Origin: Paracoccus denitrificans
Lineage (GTDB): Bacteria > Pseudomonadota > Alphaproteobacteria > Rhodobacterales > Rhodobacteraceae
Reading direction: 5' to 3'
DNA length: 31,619 bases
Assembly (NCBI GenBank): GCA_003240735.1
Contig: QFNE01000024.1
Location: 1-31,619 of the forward strand
Part shown: positions 23,261 to 31,064 of the stretch, piece after piece
Layout: every line of letters begins with the position of its first letter
Numbering within the stretch: position 1 is the first letter of the stretch
The notes under the pieces: model-generated
Seen by the model: the letters and a program-made list of their open reading frames with translations, nothing else
Told to the model about the DNA's origin: nothing
Databases searched by the model: none
Translations under genes and position numbers: made by a program

Positions 23261-23833
23261 ATGGACCAAACCCTGACCCCGCTGACCGGCCGCGTTCTGA
23301 TCGCGATGCCGGGCATGTCCGACCCGCGCTTTCATCACGCCGTCGTTCTGGTGTGCGCGCATGGCGATGACGGTGCGATGGGTCTGGTCCTGAATCGTCC
23401 GGTGCAGGAAATCCGGTTCTCAAGACTGCTGGATCAACTGGGGATCGAAACCGAAGGCCAGCCCCGCGACGTCCCCGTCCATTATGGCGGCCCTGTCGAA
23501 ACCGCACGCGGTTTTGTGCTGCACCGCCGCACAACCGACGAGATGCCGGAAGGTCAGATGCCCATCGGTGACGGGCTGGCGATGACCTCGACCCGCGACA
23601 TTCTGGAAGATTTCGCCCGCGGCAAGGGCCCCGAACAGGCGGTCCTGTCGCTCGGCTATGCCGGCTGGGGTCCCGGTCAGCTGGAAAGTGAGATGCTGGA
23701 CAACGGATGGCTGACCGCCGACGCGTCCGACACGCTGCTGTTCGGCACCGATAACGACGCCAAGTGGCAGCAGGCGCTGAAATCCATTGGCATCGATCCC
23801 CTGATGCTGTCGGCAACGGCAGGTCACGCCTGA
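23261..23833 (+). CDS. yqgE: YqgE/AlgH family protein
   Basis: This 190-residue cytoplasmic protein belongs to the widely conserved YqgE/AlgH family, whose biochemical role is not settled. Hallmarks are LTGRVLIAMPGMSDPRFHHAVVLV near the start, GAMGLVLNRP, VHYGGPVETARGFVLH, and LSLGYAGWGPGQLESEM. The ATG at 23261 is preceded by AAAGGA. It lies between the divergent DsbD-like gene and the pyr operon, 60 bp before pyrB. Confidence 0.95.
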   Translation: MDQTLTPLTGRVLIAMPGMSDPRFHHAVVLVCAHGDDGAMGLVLNRPVQEIRFSRLLDQLGIETEGQPRDVPVHYGGPVETARGFVLHRRTTDEMPEGQMPIGDGLAMTSTRDILEDFARGKGPEQAVLSLGYAGWGPGQLESEMLDNGWLTADASDTLLFGTDNDAKWQQALKSIGIDPLMLSATAGHA

Positions 23834-23893
23834 CGGCTTGCCGGGCGCGGGCGCATTTGTCATACAGGCGGCGCTTGTCAGAAGGTGCCCGCC

Positions 23894-24862
23894 ATGTCGT
23901 TTCGCGCCCGTCACCTGCTGGGGGTCGAACCCCTTGCACCCGATGAAATCACAACCCTCCTCGATCTGGCGGAAACCTATGTCCAGTTGAACCGGCGCAC
24001 GGTCAAACACGCCAACGCGCTGGAGGGCATGACCCAGATCAACCTGTTCTTCGAAAATTCGACCCGCACCCAGTCGAGCTTTGAGCTGGCAGGCAAGCGG
24101 CTTGGCGCGGACGTCATGACGATGCAAGTCGCCCAGTCGTCGGTCAAAAAGGGCGAGACGCTGATCGACACGGCGCTGACGCTGAACGCCATGCAGCCCG
24201 ATCTGCTGGTCGTGCGGCACCAGAATTCCGGCGCGGTGAATCTGCTGGCCGAGAAGGTCAACTGCGCCGTCATCAACGCAGGCGACGGTCGGCACGAACA
24301 TCCGACACAGGCGCTGCTGGACGCGCTGACGATCCGGCGCGCCAAGGGACGGCTGCACCGCCTGACCGTGGCCATCTGTGGCGATATCGCCCACAGCCGG
24401 GTCGCCCGGTCGAACATGATCCTTCTGAACAAGATGGAAAGCCGCATCCGCCTTGTCGGTCCCAAGACGCTGATGCCCGCCGGGGCAGATGCCTGGGGCT
24501 GCGAGATCTACGAGAACATGGCCGAAGGGCTTAAGGACGCTGACGTCGTCATGATGCTGCGCCTTCAGAAGGAACGCATGGACGGCGGCTTCATCCCGTC
24601 CGAGCGTGAATATTATCACCGCTGGGGTCTGGATGCGGAAAAGCTGGCCTTAGCGAAACCCGACGCCATCGTCATGCACCCCGGACCGATGAACAGGGGC
24701 GTCGAAATCGACGGTACCATCGCCGACGACATCAACCGCAGTGTCATTCAGGATCAGGTCGAAATGGGCGTCGCCGTCCGCATGGCCGCGATGGACCTGC
24801 TGGCGCGCAACCTTCGGGCAGAACGCGGCCGCGTCGCATCCAGCAGCGGGGTCATGGTGTGA
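23894..24862 (+). CDS. pyrB: Aspartate carbamoyltransferase catalytic subunit
   Basis: PyrB joins carbamoyl phosphate and aspartate in pyrimidine synthesis. The 322-residue product has the carbamoyl-phosphate loop FENSTRTQSSFE (53-64), the SSVKKGET segment, DGRHEHPTQALLDA (131-144) with the catalytic histidine 134, and MHPGPMNRGVEID. ATG at 23894 is preferred to a GTG nine bases upstream because the AGAAGG site then has sensible spacing. Its TGA overlaps the next gene's GTG. No regulatory-chain gene (pyrI) is present; instead a pyrC-like gene follows two genes later, as in enzymes that use an inactive PyrC' partner. Confidence 0.97.
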   Translation: MSFRARHLLGVEPLAPDEITTLLDLAETYVQLNRRTVKHANALEGMTQINLFFENSTRTQSSFELAGKRLGADVMTMQVAQSSVKKGETLIDTALTLNAMQPDLLVVRHQNSGAVNLLAEKVNCAVINAGDGRHEHPTQALLDALTIRRAKGRLHRLTVAICGDIAHSRVARSNMILLNKMESRIRLVGPKTLMPAGADAWGCEIYENMAEGLKDADVVMMLRLQKERMDGGFIPSEREYYHRWGLDAEKLALAKPDAIVMHPGPMNRGVEIDGTIADDINRSVIQDQVEMGVAVRMAAMDLLARNLRAERGRVASSSGVMV

Positions 24863-25428
24863 CGGACCCCACCGCCGCGGAATGGCAAGCCGCGCTTCAA
24901 CCCGGAGAGCGGATGCAATGGTTCGGCCAACCCGTTCCCGGGGCACGGGCCGGATCGGGCAACTTCATGTTCCGTCTGCTGTTCGGCGGAATTTTTGCAG
25001 GTGTCGGCGCTGTGTTTCTGCCGATCGGATTGGTCACCTGGGGTGGTGACCGCATGTTCAACATCGTATTCATCGGCATCGGCGTCCTGTTCGTGCTGAT
25101 CGGCGTGGGATCCATCCTTGTACCGCCCATCCTGCAGGCGCGCCGCTTGCGCAGGCTGCGCTATGGCCTCAGCGACCGCCGCGCATTCGTCTTCGACGGT
25201 CAGAACATCCGGGGCTACGACATCACGCCCGAGACCCCGATCGAAATCAGACCCGGCTCGCCCGGGTCGATCATCTTCGGGTACGAGATGCTGAACATCA
25301 CGCTGAACGATGTGCCTGCCACACGCGAAATCGGCTTCATCGGCATTCCTGATCTGGTCGAGGTGGCGCAGATGATCCGCGACATCCAATCCACCACGCC
25401 CCCTTCCGTACCAAAGGCCATGCCGTGA
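24859..25428 (+). CDS. Membrane PH-like domain protein between pyrB and pyrC'
   Basis: This 189-residue protein has a short N-terminal segment with LQPGERMQWFGQP and two membrane helices (about 35-60 and 66-92). A C-terminal cytoplasmic domain starting YGLSDRRAFVFDG follows. The layout (PGE…W.G.P, two helices, then YxLTxxR) is that of bacterial PH-like membrane proteins of the bPH2 type. Its start GTG overlaps the pyrB stop, and its stop overlaps the pyrC' start; both are GTGA. The tight placement inside the pyrimidine operon suggests cotranslation, but no pyrimidine-related function is known to me. Confidence 0.85.
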   Translation: MTDPTAAEWQAALQPGERMQWFGQPVPGARAGSGNFMFRLLFGGIFAGVGAVFLPIGLVTWGGDRMFNIVFIGIGVLFVLIGVGSILVPPILQARRLRRLRYGLSDRRAFVFDGQNIRGYDITPETPIEIRPGSPGSIIFGYEMLNITLNDVPATREIGFIGIPDLVEVAQMIRDIQSTTPPSVPKAMP

Positions 25429-26708
25429 CCACGACGCTGCTGTTCCAGAACGCCCGACTGATCGACCCGGAAGGGCAGACCGACGCGCCCGGCACCCTGC
25501 TGGTCAAGGACGGGACTATTGTGGCGATCGACCCGGCCGACACGCCGGCGGACGCCACGATCATCGAGTGCGGTGGACGCGCCTTGGCGCCCGGGCTGAT
25601 CGATTGGGGCGTCAAGATTGGTGAGCCGGGGGAACGCCACAAGGAATCCATGCGCAGTGCTGCAGACGCCGCTGCTGCCGGCGGGGTCACCACGATCATC
25701 GCACGGCCCGACACCCTGCCCCCCATCGACAACCCCGAGTCGCTGGAATTCGTGACCCGACGCGCAGCCGGCGCACCGGTCCGCATCCTGCATCAGGCCG
25801 CCCTGACAAGGGGCCGCGAAGGCCGCGAGATGGTCGAGATGGGGTTTCTTCTGGACTTGGGCGCCGTGGCCTTCACCGACGGCGTGCGCGTCGTGCAAGA
25901 TACGCGCATCCTGCAACGCGCGATGACCTATGCCGCCGGTCTTGGCGCGCTGATCGTGGGCCATCCGCAAGAGCAGGGACTTTCACGGGGTGCCGTGGCG
26001 ACAAGTGGCAAGTTCGCGTCGCTTTATGGCCTGCCCGCCGTGTCCGCGCTGGCCGAGCGGATCGGGCTGGAACGAGACCTGTCGCTGGTGGAAATGACAG
26101 GTGTTCGTTGGCATGCCGACCAGATCACGACTGCCGCCGCCCTGCCCGTGCTGGACCGCGCGCGCAAAGCCGGTCTGAATGTCACGGCCGGAATTTCGAT
26201 CCATCATCTGACGCTGAACGAATTCGACGTCGGCGATTACCGCACCTTCTTCCGTCTCACCCCGCCCCTGCGGTCCGAGGATGATCGTCTGGCCATGGTC
26301 GAGGCCGTGGGCAACGGCCAGATCGACGTCATCGGCAGCTTTCACACCCCGCAGGACGAAGAGGCCAAGCGCCTGCCGTTCGAAGTCGCGGCCCCCGGCG
26401 CGGTGGGTCTGCAGACGCTTCTGCCTGCGGCGATGCGGCTTTATCATCAAGGCGGACTGACGCTGCCGCAACTGTGGCGCGCGATGTCGCTGAACCCGGC
26501 GCGGCGTCTGGGGCTGCCGGGCGGTCGTCTGGCGGTCGGTGCCCCGGCCGATCTGGTCCTGTTCGATCCGGATGCACCGTTTATTCTGGATCGCTTTGCG
26601 CTCCGTTCGAAATCCAAGAACACGCCCTTTGATGGCGCGCGGATGCAGGGTCGCATCTATGGCACTTGGGTCGGCGGAGAACGGGTTTTTGCGGGGGACA
26701 ACGCATGA
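25425..26708 (+). CDS. pyrC: PyrC' dihydroorotase-like protein, probably inactive
   Basis: The 427-residue product is a dihydroorotase homologue along its whole length but lacks key residues. The usual His-x-His after APGLID is WGV (61-63). The zinc histidine in the HxSTAxxV region is Gln233 (WHADQITTAAAL). The catalytic aspartate of the TDHAPH motif is Ser305 (GSFHTPQDEE). Remaining family features include HPQEQ (180-184), ISIHHLTLNE and the C-terminal LFDPDAPF…SKNTPFDG. This is the pattern of PyrC' proteins that hold aspartate transcarbamoylase together. Its GTG start overlaps the upstream stop; its stop overlaps plsY (ATGA). Confidence 0.93.
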   Translation: MTTTLLFQNARLIDPEGQTDAPGTLLVKDGTIVAIDPADTPADATIIECGGRALAPGLIDWGVKIGEPGERHKESMRSAADAAAAGGVTTIIARPDTLPPIDNPESLEFVTRRAAGAPVRILHQAALTRGREGREMVEMGFLLDLGAVAFTDGVRVVQDTRILQRAMTYAAGLGALIVGHPQEQGLSRGAVATSGKFASLYGLPAVSALAERIGLERDLSLVEMTGVRWHADQITTAAALPVLDRARKAGLNVTAGISIHHLTLNEFDVGDYRTFFRLTPPLRSEDDRLAMVEAVGNGQIDVIGSFHTPQDEEAKRLPFEVAAPGAVGLQTLLPAAMRLYHQGGLTLPQLWRAMSLNPARRLGLPGGRLAVGAPADLVLFDPDAPFILDRFALRSKSKNTPFDGARMQGRIYGTWVGGERVFAGDNA

Positions 26709-27286
26709 TCGTCGCGCTGTGGGCCGTCATCGGCTATCTGCTGGGCTCGATCCCGTTCGGGATCGTGATCACGCGGGCACTCGGACTGGGCGATCTGCGC
26801 CAGATCGGCTCGGGCAACATCGGCGCGACGAATGTCTTGCGCACCGGCAACAAGGGCGCGGCTCTTGCGACGCTGCTGCTGGACAGCGGAAAGGGCGCGA
26901 TTGCGGTCCTGCTCGCCCGCTGGCTGGCAGGACAGGATGCGGCGCTGGTTGCGGGCGGCGCGGCGTTTCTGGGCCACCTATACCCGGTCTGGCTGGGATT
27001 TCGCGGTGGAAAGGGCGTCGCCACGTTTCTGGGCACGCTGCTGGCGCTGTTCTGGCCCGTCGGCCTTGCGGCTTGCGCCGTCTGGGCGCTGATGGCCGCC
27101 ATCGCGCGGATTTCCTCGCTGTCGGCGCTGGTGGCGGCGGCTGCCGCGCCGATCATGGCGTGGATGTGGGGTCAGCCCGGCGTCGCGTGGGTCAGCCTGT
27201 TCATGGCTGTCCTGATCTTCATCAGGCACCACGCGAACATCACCCGCATCCTCAACGGCACTGAACCCCGCATCGGCAAGCGCTGA
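26705..27286 (+). CDS. plsY: Acyl-phosphate glycerol-3-phosphate acyltransferase
   Basis: PlsY transfers an acyl group from acyl phosphate to glycerol-3-phosphate, the first step of phospholipid synthesis in most bacteria. The 193-residue product has the three PlsY loops: LLGSIPFGIVITR, RQIGSGNIGATNVLRTGNKG and GHLYPVWLGFRGGKGVAT. These are separated by about five membrane helices. ATG at 26705 overlaps the pyrC' stop (ATGA). It ends seven bases before a small convergent gene. Confidence 0.97.
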   Translation: MIVALWAVIGYLLGSIPFGIVITRALGLGDLRQIGSGNIGATNVLRTGNKGAALATLLLDSGKGAIAVLLARWLAGQDAALVAGGAAFLGHLYPVWLGFRGGKGVATFLGTLLALFWPVGLAACAVWALMAAIARISSLSALVAAAAAPIMAWMWGQPGVAWVSLFMAVLIFIRHHANITRILNGTEPRIGKR

Positions 27287-27293
27287 CAGGCGA

Positions 27294-27548
27294 TCAGCGC
27301 CGTGCCAGCAACGCCTCGACCGCGTCGGCGGTGCGCTTGGTGTTGGCCTGAATGGCGATCTGCAGGTAGATGAAGCCCGCCATGATGATCAGGTAAACCC
27401 CGCCAAAGACCAGAATGAACAGGAACGACAGGATACCGCCCTGAGGTTGACCCAGAGAAAGGAATGCGGCGATCAGGATGAAAATGCCCATGATCACCAC
27501 AAGGGCGCTGATTACCCGTTCGAAGGATGTGACGAAGAACTGACGCAT
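27294..27548 (-). CDS. Small two-helix membrane protein of unknown function
   Basis: I do not recognise this 84-residue protein. It has two hydrophobic segments (about 12-32 and 40-64), a short amphipathic N-terminus (MRQFFVTSFERV) and a charged C-terminal tail (NTKRTADAVEALLARR). The ATG at 27548 has a strong GGAGG site five bases upstream, supporting real translation. It is convergent with plsY. Confidence 0.8.
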   Translation of the reverse strand: MRQFFVTSFERVISALVVIMGIFILIAAFLSLGQPQGGILSFLFILVFGGVYLIIMAGFIYLQIAIQANTKRTADAVEALLARR

Positions 27549-27600
27549 GTGGACCTCCGTTGCTGCGACAGCGACAGGAGGCGTCGGGATCAGAGTCTTG

Positions 27601-27981
27601 TCAACGTGCGAGACACGTCGTCACGGCAGACAAAACCTGCGGATGTTCGGCGGGGTAACCTGCTGGCAAGGCGGCAGCTTTGGGCGCGGTCAGAACCCAC
27701 CCAGCCGGCAAAGTCGGCCAAGTTCCTTTATCTTTGGGTTCGACGCCCCGAAACGCGCGATATTCGGGTAGCCGGGCGCAGACGACCTCGGGGGGATCGC
27801 GCTTGGTGCGTTGCTTGCCGGTGTGGGCGGCGCGCTTTTTCTCGGTCTGGGTCACATGATCTTGCGACAGCGTGCCGGTCAGCTGACCCATATCGAACAC
27901 GCCATCCTGCGCCGCAGCAGGCGAGATGGGCAGGGCGGCTGTCGCCACCACTGCGCAGAGCTTCAAAAGGCGTCTCTGCAT
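27601..27981 (-). CDS. Secreted protein of unknown function
   Basis: This 126-residue protein has a signal peptide (residues 1-24, ending PAAA, cleavage before QDG). The mature part is basic in the middle (HTGKQRTKRDPPEVVCARLPEY) and has two cysteines (68 and 123), which could form a disulfide. I know no family for it. The ATG at 27981 is preceded by GGAGG at ideal spacing, and a TTTTCCC/GGGAAAA hairpin (27994-28012) lies just upstream of that site. Confidence 0.75.
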   Translation of the reverse strand: MQRRLLKLCAVVATAALPISPAAAQDGVFDMGQLTGTLSQDHVTQTEKKRAAHTGKQRTKRDPPEVVCARLPEYRAFRGVEPKDKGTWPTLPAGWVLTAPKAAALPAGYPAEHPQVLSAVTTCLAR

Positions 27982-27993
27982 CCTATCCTCCGC

Positions 27994-28012
27994 TTTTCCC
28001 GCGGTGGGAAAA
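27994..28012 (-). promoter_or_regulatory. Hairpin just upstream of the secreted-protein start
   Basis: TTTTCCC and GGGAAAA pair around a five-base loop, ending just before the GGAGG site of the gene at 27601-27981. It could affect translation of that gene or mark the 3' end of the hbd transcript. A short GACCC/GGGTC stem (28042-28054) and a repeated CAAGCCTGC (28026 and 28054) lie nearby. No U-tract supports a full terminator. Confidence 0.35.
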
Positions 28013-28078
28013 CGTCGAACCTAACCAAGCCTGCGCGCAACGACCCTTCGGGTCAAGCCTGCTGTCAGCGATCCGGGC

Positions 28079-28954
28079 TTAGCGCGTCGGCACCGGCGGG
28101 TCCTGGCGATAGTCGTAAAAGCCCCGCCCGGTCTTGCGTCCCAGCCAGCCCGCCTCGACGTATTTCGTCAACAGTGGGCATGGGCGATACTTAGTGTCGG
28201 CCAGCCCTTCGTGCAGGACGTTCATGATGGACAGGCAGGTATCCAGCCCGATGAAGTCCGCCAGCTCCAGCGGGCCCATCGGGTGGTTGGTGCCAAGCTT
28301 CATCGCGCTGTCGATTGATTTCACGTTCCCGACGCCTTCATACAGCGTATAGACCGCCTCGTTGATCATCGGCATCAGGATCCGGTTGACGATGAAGGCG
28401 GGGAAATCCTCGGCGCTGGCGCTGGTCTTGCCAAGCTTTTCGACCACCTCGGACAGGGTTTCATAGGTCTGCTGATCGGTGGCGATGCCGCGGATCAGTT
28501 CGACCAGCTGCATGATCGGGACCGGGTTCATGAAGTGGAAGCCCATGAACTTTTCGGGCCGGTCCGTGCGGCTGGCAAGGCGCGTGATGCTGATCGACGA
28601 TGTGTTCGACGTCAGGATCGTCTCGGGCTTCAGATGCGGCAGAAGCTGTTCAAAGATCGCGTGCTTGACGGCCTCTTTCTCGGTTGCGGCCTCGATCACC
28701 AGATCGGTCTGGCCAACCTCGGCCAGATCCTGCGTGGTGCGGATCCGCGCCATCGCCGCGGCCTTTTCATCCGCGCTGATCTTGTCGCGGCTGACCTGGC
28801 GTTCAAGGTTCTTGTCGATGAGCGCGACGGCCTTTTCCAGCGCCTCGGCCGAGACGTCGGTCATCACGACATCATACCCCGACAGCGCGAAGACATGGGC
28901 AATCCCGTTACCCATCTGCCCCGCACCGATCACCCCAACCGACTGAATCGCCAT
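28079..28954 (-). CDS. hbd: 3-hydroxybutyryl-CoA dehydrogenase
   Basis: This NAD(P)-dependent enzyme interconverts acetoacetyl-CoA and 3-hydroxybutyryl-CoA. The 291-residue product has the Rossmann motif GVIGAGQMGNGIAHVF (7-22). SNTSSISITRLAS follows, then the catalytic His140 and Glu152 (GFHFMNPVPIMQLVEL) and the C-terminal FIVNRILMPMINEAV…HPMGPLELADFIGLD. ATG at 28954 is preferred to an ATG 12 bases upstream because GGGGGA precedes it at good spacing. In Rhodobacterales this gene usually follows etfA directly. Here a plus-strand two-gene cassette separates them. Confidence 0.95.
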   Translation of the reverse strand: MAIQSVGVIGAGQMGNGIAHVFALSGYDVVMTDVSAEALEKAVALIDKNLERQVSRDKISADEKAAAMARIRTTQDLAEVGQTDLVIEAATEKEAVKHAIFEQLLPHLKPETILTSNTSSISITRLASRTDRPEKFMGFHFMNPVPIMQLVELIRGIATDQQTYETLSEVVEKLGKTSASAEDFPAFIVNRILMPMINEAVYTLYEGVGNVKSIDSAMKLGTNHPMGPLELADFIGLDTCLSIMNVLHEGLADTKYRPCPLLTKYVEAGWLGRKTGRGFYDYRQDPPVPTR

Positions 28955-29156
28955 GCCGTCCCCCATGTGTTTTCCCGCGCCGACGATAGGGCGAGCGTCC
29001 CCGGCTTTTCAATGGGAGATGGTGTGAGTGTGGCGCTGCGGTACCAAGGACGGGGCAGTGCCGCTTGGCGTTTGATTGGCGCTTGAATATCTCAACAAAT
29101 CGTTAATATGCGTGATTAGTCCAATCCCGGAAATACTCCGCCCATAGGGTCCCCTG
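28955..29156. promoter_or_regulatory. AT-richer divergent region before the lipoprotein gene
   Basis: This 202-bp spacer turns distinctly A/T-rich at about 29085-29125. On the plus strand TTGAAT (29083-29088) and TAATAT (29104-29109) could be a promoter, although the 15-base spacer is short. TTGA-N5-TCAA (29083-29095) is a small inverted repeat overlapping the -35, a possible operator. AGGG lies eight bases before the ATG of the lipoprotein gene. I see no clear promoter for hbd in the opposite direction. Confidence 0.35.
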
Positions 29157-29945
29157 ATGTCCAATCTTCGCACCGTTCTGCTTATATCGACTTTGGCCCT
29201 TGCCGCCTGTGGCGGGAGCAGTGGAGGGTCCGGCGGAAACTCAAATTCTTCTCCGAGCTTCGACGGCAACAAAGCGGGTGAGATCTCTATCGCAGGTGTC
29301 CGGTTCACAAATGGCTATGCGGACCCCGGTCGCGCTGACGATGTGACATACAACCCGCGTACCAAGCGGCTTGAGGCCGGTGATGTGTTCAACGGGACAA
29401 TTCGCGACGGCGGATCGGCGACCGACCGAGATGGAAACAGGATTAACGTCACCAACCCAGACCGGACCCGGTATGTACGCCGCTTCGCTGCTAGCAACTC
29501 GAACGGCTCGCGCGTCTACAACGGCGTCATGGGGTTCGAGACGGAAGAGATGCCGCGCTCGGCTAACTTGACCTACAACGGCACGACCGATGGGTACCTG
29601 ACGACCGAGGGTACCACACGGGAATATGACGCCCGTGTCCGTATGACAGCCAATACGGCAACGGGCCGCGGAACCTACAAGATGAACAATGTCAAAGCCA
29701 AAGATGGCCGATCGATGTCCTTGACGGGCGTATCGGAGAACGTTGTTCTGGACGACGAGTCCTTCCAGTCGGCGCAGGACGGTTCGCTGAAAATTTCGTC
29801 CGGTCGGAACAAGGCGCTCGGCTCAGAAGTGGAAGGCAGCAACGTGGGCTTCTTCTATGGACCAGACGCGCAAGAGGTCGGTGGAGGCTACTATTATAGC
29901 ACAACCGAAGCCATACTGACGGGCAGGTATACGGGCAAGCGCTGA
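29157..29945 (+). CDS. TbpB-barrel-like surface lipoprotein candidate
   Basis: The 262-residue product starts with a lipoprotein signal (LALAACGGSS, lipobox cysteine 18). A Gly/Ser/Asn-rich linker (about 19-36) follows, as in surface-exposed lipoproteins. The C-terminal half resembles the eight-stranded barrel of transferrin-binding protein B and related Slam-dependent lipoproteins. It has LTYNGTTDGYL, a short TGRGTYKMNNV hairpin and the signature VGFFYGPDAQEVGGGYYY near the end. The sequence is rich in Asn, Thr and Gly, and its DNA is less GC-rich than the neighbours, hinting at transfer. The ligand is unknown. The next gene begins 12 bp downstream. Confidence 0.75.
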   Translation: MSNLRTVLLISTLALAACGGSSGGSGGNSNSSPSFDGNKAGEISIAGVRFTNGYADPGRADDVTYNPRTKRLEAGDVFNGTIRDGGSATDRDGNRINVTNPDRTRYVRRFAASNSNGSRVYNGVMGFETEEMPRSANLTYNGTTDGYLTTEGTTREYDARVRMTANTATGRGTYKMNNVKAKDGRSMSLTGVSENVVLDDESFQSAQDGSLKISSGRNKALGSEVEGSNVGFFYGPDAQEVGGGYYYSTTEAILTGRYTGKR

Positions 29946-29957
29946 CGCAAGCCGAAA

Positions 29958-31028
29958 ATGCGTTCGATGCTTTCCACCGCGAGACAGCTGCTGCGGCCCC
30001 TTGTCGGGGCCGCAGTCGCGTTTCATCTGACCGCACCCGCAGTCCACGCCACAGCGGATGAAGCGCTGCTGTCGGGATCGGACCCCCTGCTGTTTGCCAC
30101 CTTGACCCGTGACCAACCTGCGGGCGGCGAAGGGATCTATAACAATCTGGGCTACCGCTTCGGGCTTGGCCATGATGGGGGACCGGCCGAGCGGGTCGGG
30201 ACATTCCAAAGCCTCAGCCCGATCCTTTATTGGGATGACAACGTCAACAACGGGTTGGCGCAGGACAGCCTTCTGATCTCGGGGCTGGTGTTCGACGTGC
30301 CGCCTGACATGGTTGCCCGCTCTGGTCTTGTCTACGGGTTCGAGGCCGGGATCGGGCAGCGTTGGATCGTGGGCCCTGGCCTGACGCTGCAACCCAGCGC
30401 CAACGTGTCGCTGACCAATACCGCCGCGTGGAACGACCCGGCTGTCGCGGCGGCGGTGTCGCTTTGCGGTGTGCAGACCGAAGAGACCATGCGTTGGACG
30501 ACGCTGTGTTTGCAGCAGTCGCACGCCCAGGGGGGGACCAGTCGCACTGTCGACCAGACGGACCTGTTTGTGGGTCAGGAATACTTTCTGGGCCAGACAC
30601 AGGACGGCCCCGCACATCTGCTGGGGATATCCGGCCGACGAATCTTTCTTCCCGAAGGATCGCGGGACGTGTTCGGCGCCAAGCTGACATCCGCATGGCC
30701 CGGATTCGGCGCGACCGAGGTGACGGCGGAAGCCGGCACCAAGCTGGAGGATGTTCAGGCGCGGACCCGTTATCTGTCGGTGATGCTGACGAAGCTCGTG
30801 GCCGAACGCCCGACCGAATTCACGATCTTCGCCGACCAGCGAGAGGGCAGCTTTTTCCTGGGCGAGCCGATCGTAGAGCGAAACTTCGGCGTCAGCGTGG
30901 CGCGGCCCATCAACGACCGGTTGAAGGTCGAGGTTGCGGCGCGGCGTACGAATTCCAGCGCGGACGCCTATGACGACACGGGACTTTCGCTGCGCTTTCT
31001 GATGCCCAGCTTCGCCCGGTTTCAGTAA
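29958..31028 (+). CDS. Predicted outer-membrane beta-barrel protein, possible TPR-less Slam-like partner
   Basis: This 356-residue protein has a signal peptide (to about residue 31, ending VHA). After it comes a series of alternating polar/hydrophobic strands with aromatic ends: IYNNLGYRFGLGH, SLSPILYWDDNVNNG, SGLVYGFEAGIGQRW, LTLQPSANVSLTNT, LKVEVAARRTNSS and the terminal TGLSLRFLMPSFARF. This looks like an outer-membrane barrel. The phrase PxLxYDxNxNxG is seen, as I recall, in Slam-type (DUF560) barrels, but the TPR domain that precedes the barrel in Slam is absent. Two cysteines (in SLCGVQT and TTLCLQQ) may form a loop disulfide. The assignment to Slam is an inference from context and weak pattern. 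Confidence 0.6.
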   Translation: MRSMLSTARQLLRPLVGAAVAFHLTAPAVHATADEALLSGSDPLLFATLTRDQPAGGEGIYNNLGYRFGLGHDGGPAERVGTFQSLSPILYWDDNVNNGLAQDSLLISGLVFDVPPDMVARSGLVYGFEAGIGQRWIVGPGLTLQPSANVSLTNTAAWNDPAVAAAVSLCGVQTEETMRWTTLCLQQSHAQGGTSRTVDQTDLFVGQEYFLGQTQDGPAHLLGISGRRIFLPEGSRDVFGAKLTSAWPGFGATEVTAEAGTKLEDVQARTRYLSVMLTKLVAERPTEFTIFADQREGSFFLGEPIVERNFGVSVARPINDRLKVEVAARRTNSSADAYDDTGLSLRFLMPSFARFQ

Positions 31029-31055
31029 GGACCGCCCGACGTCACCGGGCGGCCC
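31029..31055. terminator. Hairpin between convergent genes (possible bidirectional terminator)
   Basis: CCGCCCG (31032-31038) pairs with CGGGCGG (31046-31052). Two more GG/CC pairs follow after one mismatch. It lies directly between the barrel gene stop and the etfA stop, where a shared terminator is expected. T-runs are weak on both sides. Confidence 0.45.
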
Positions 31056-31064
31056 TTCGGTCGA

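Noticed and set aside
23885..23893. GTG start for pyrB
   Set aside because: It would overlap the likely ribosome-binding site; the ATG at 23894 has suitable spacing and a normal N-terminus.
23420..24619. 399-codon minus-strand open frame
   Set aside because: It lies opposite yqgE and pyrB, both with clear family motifs.
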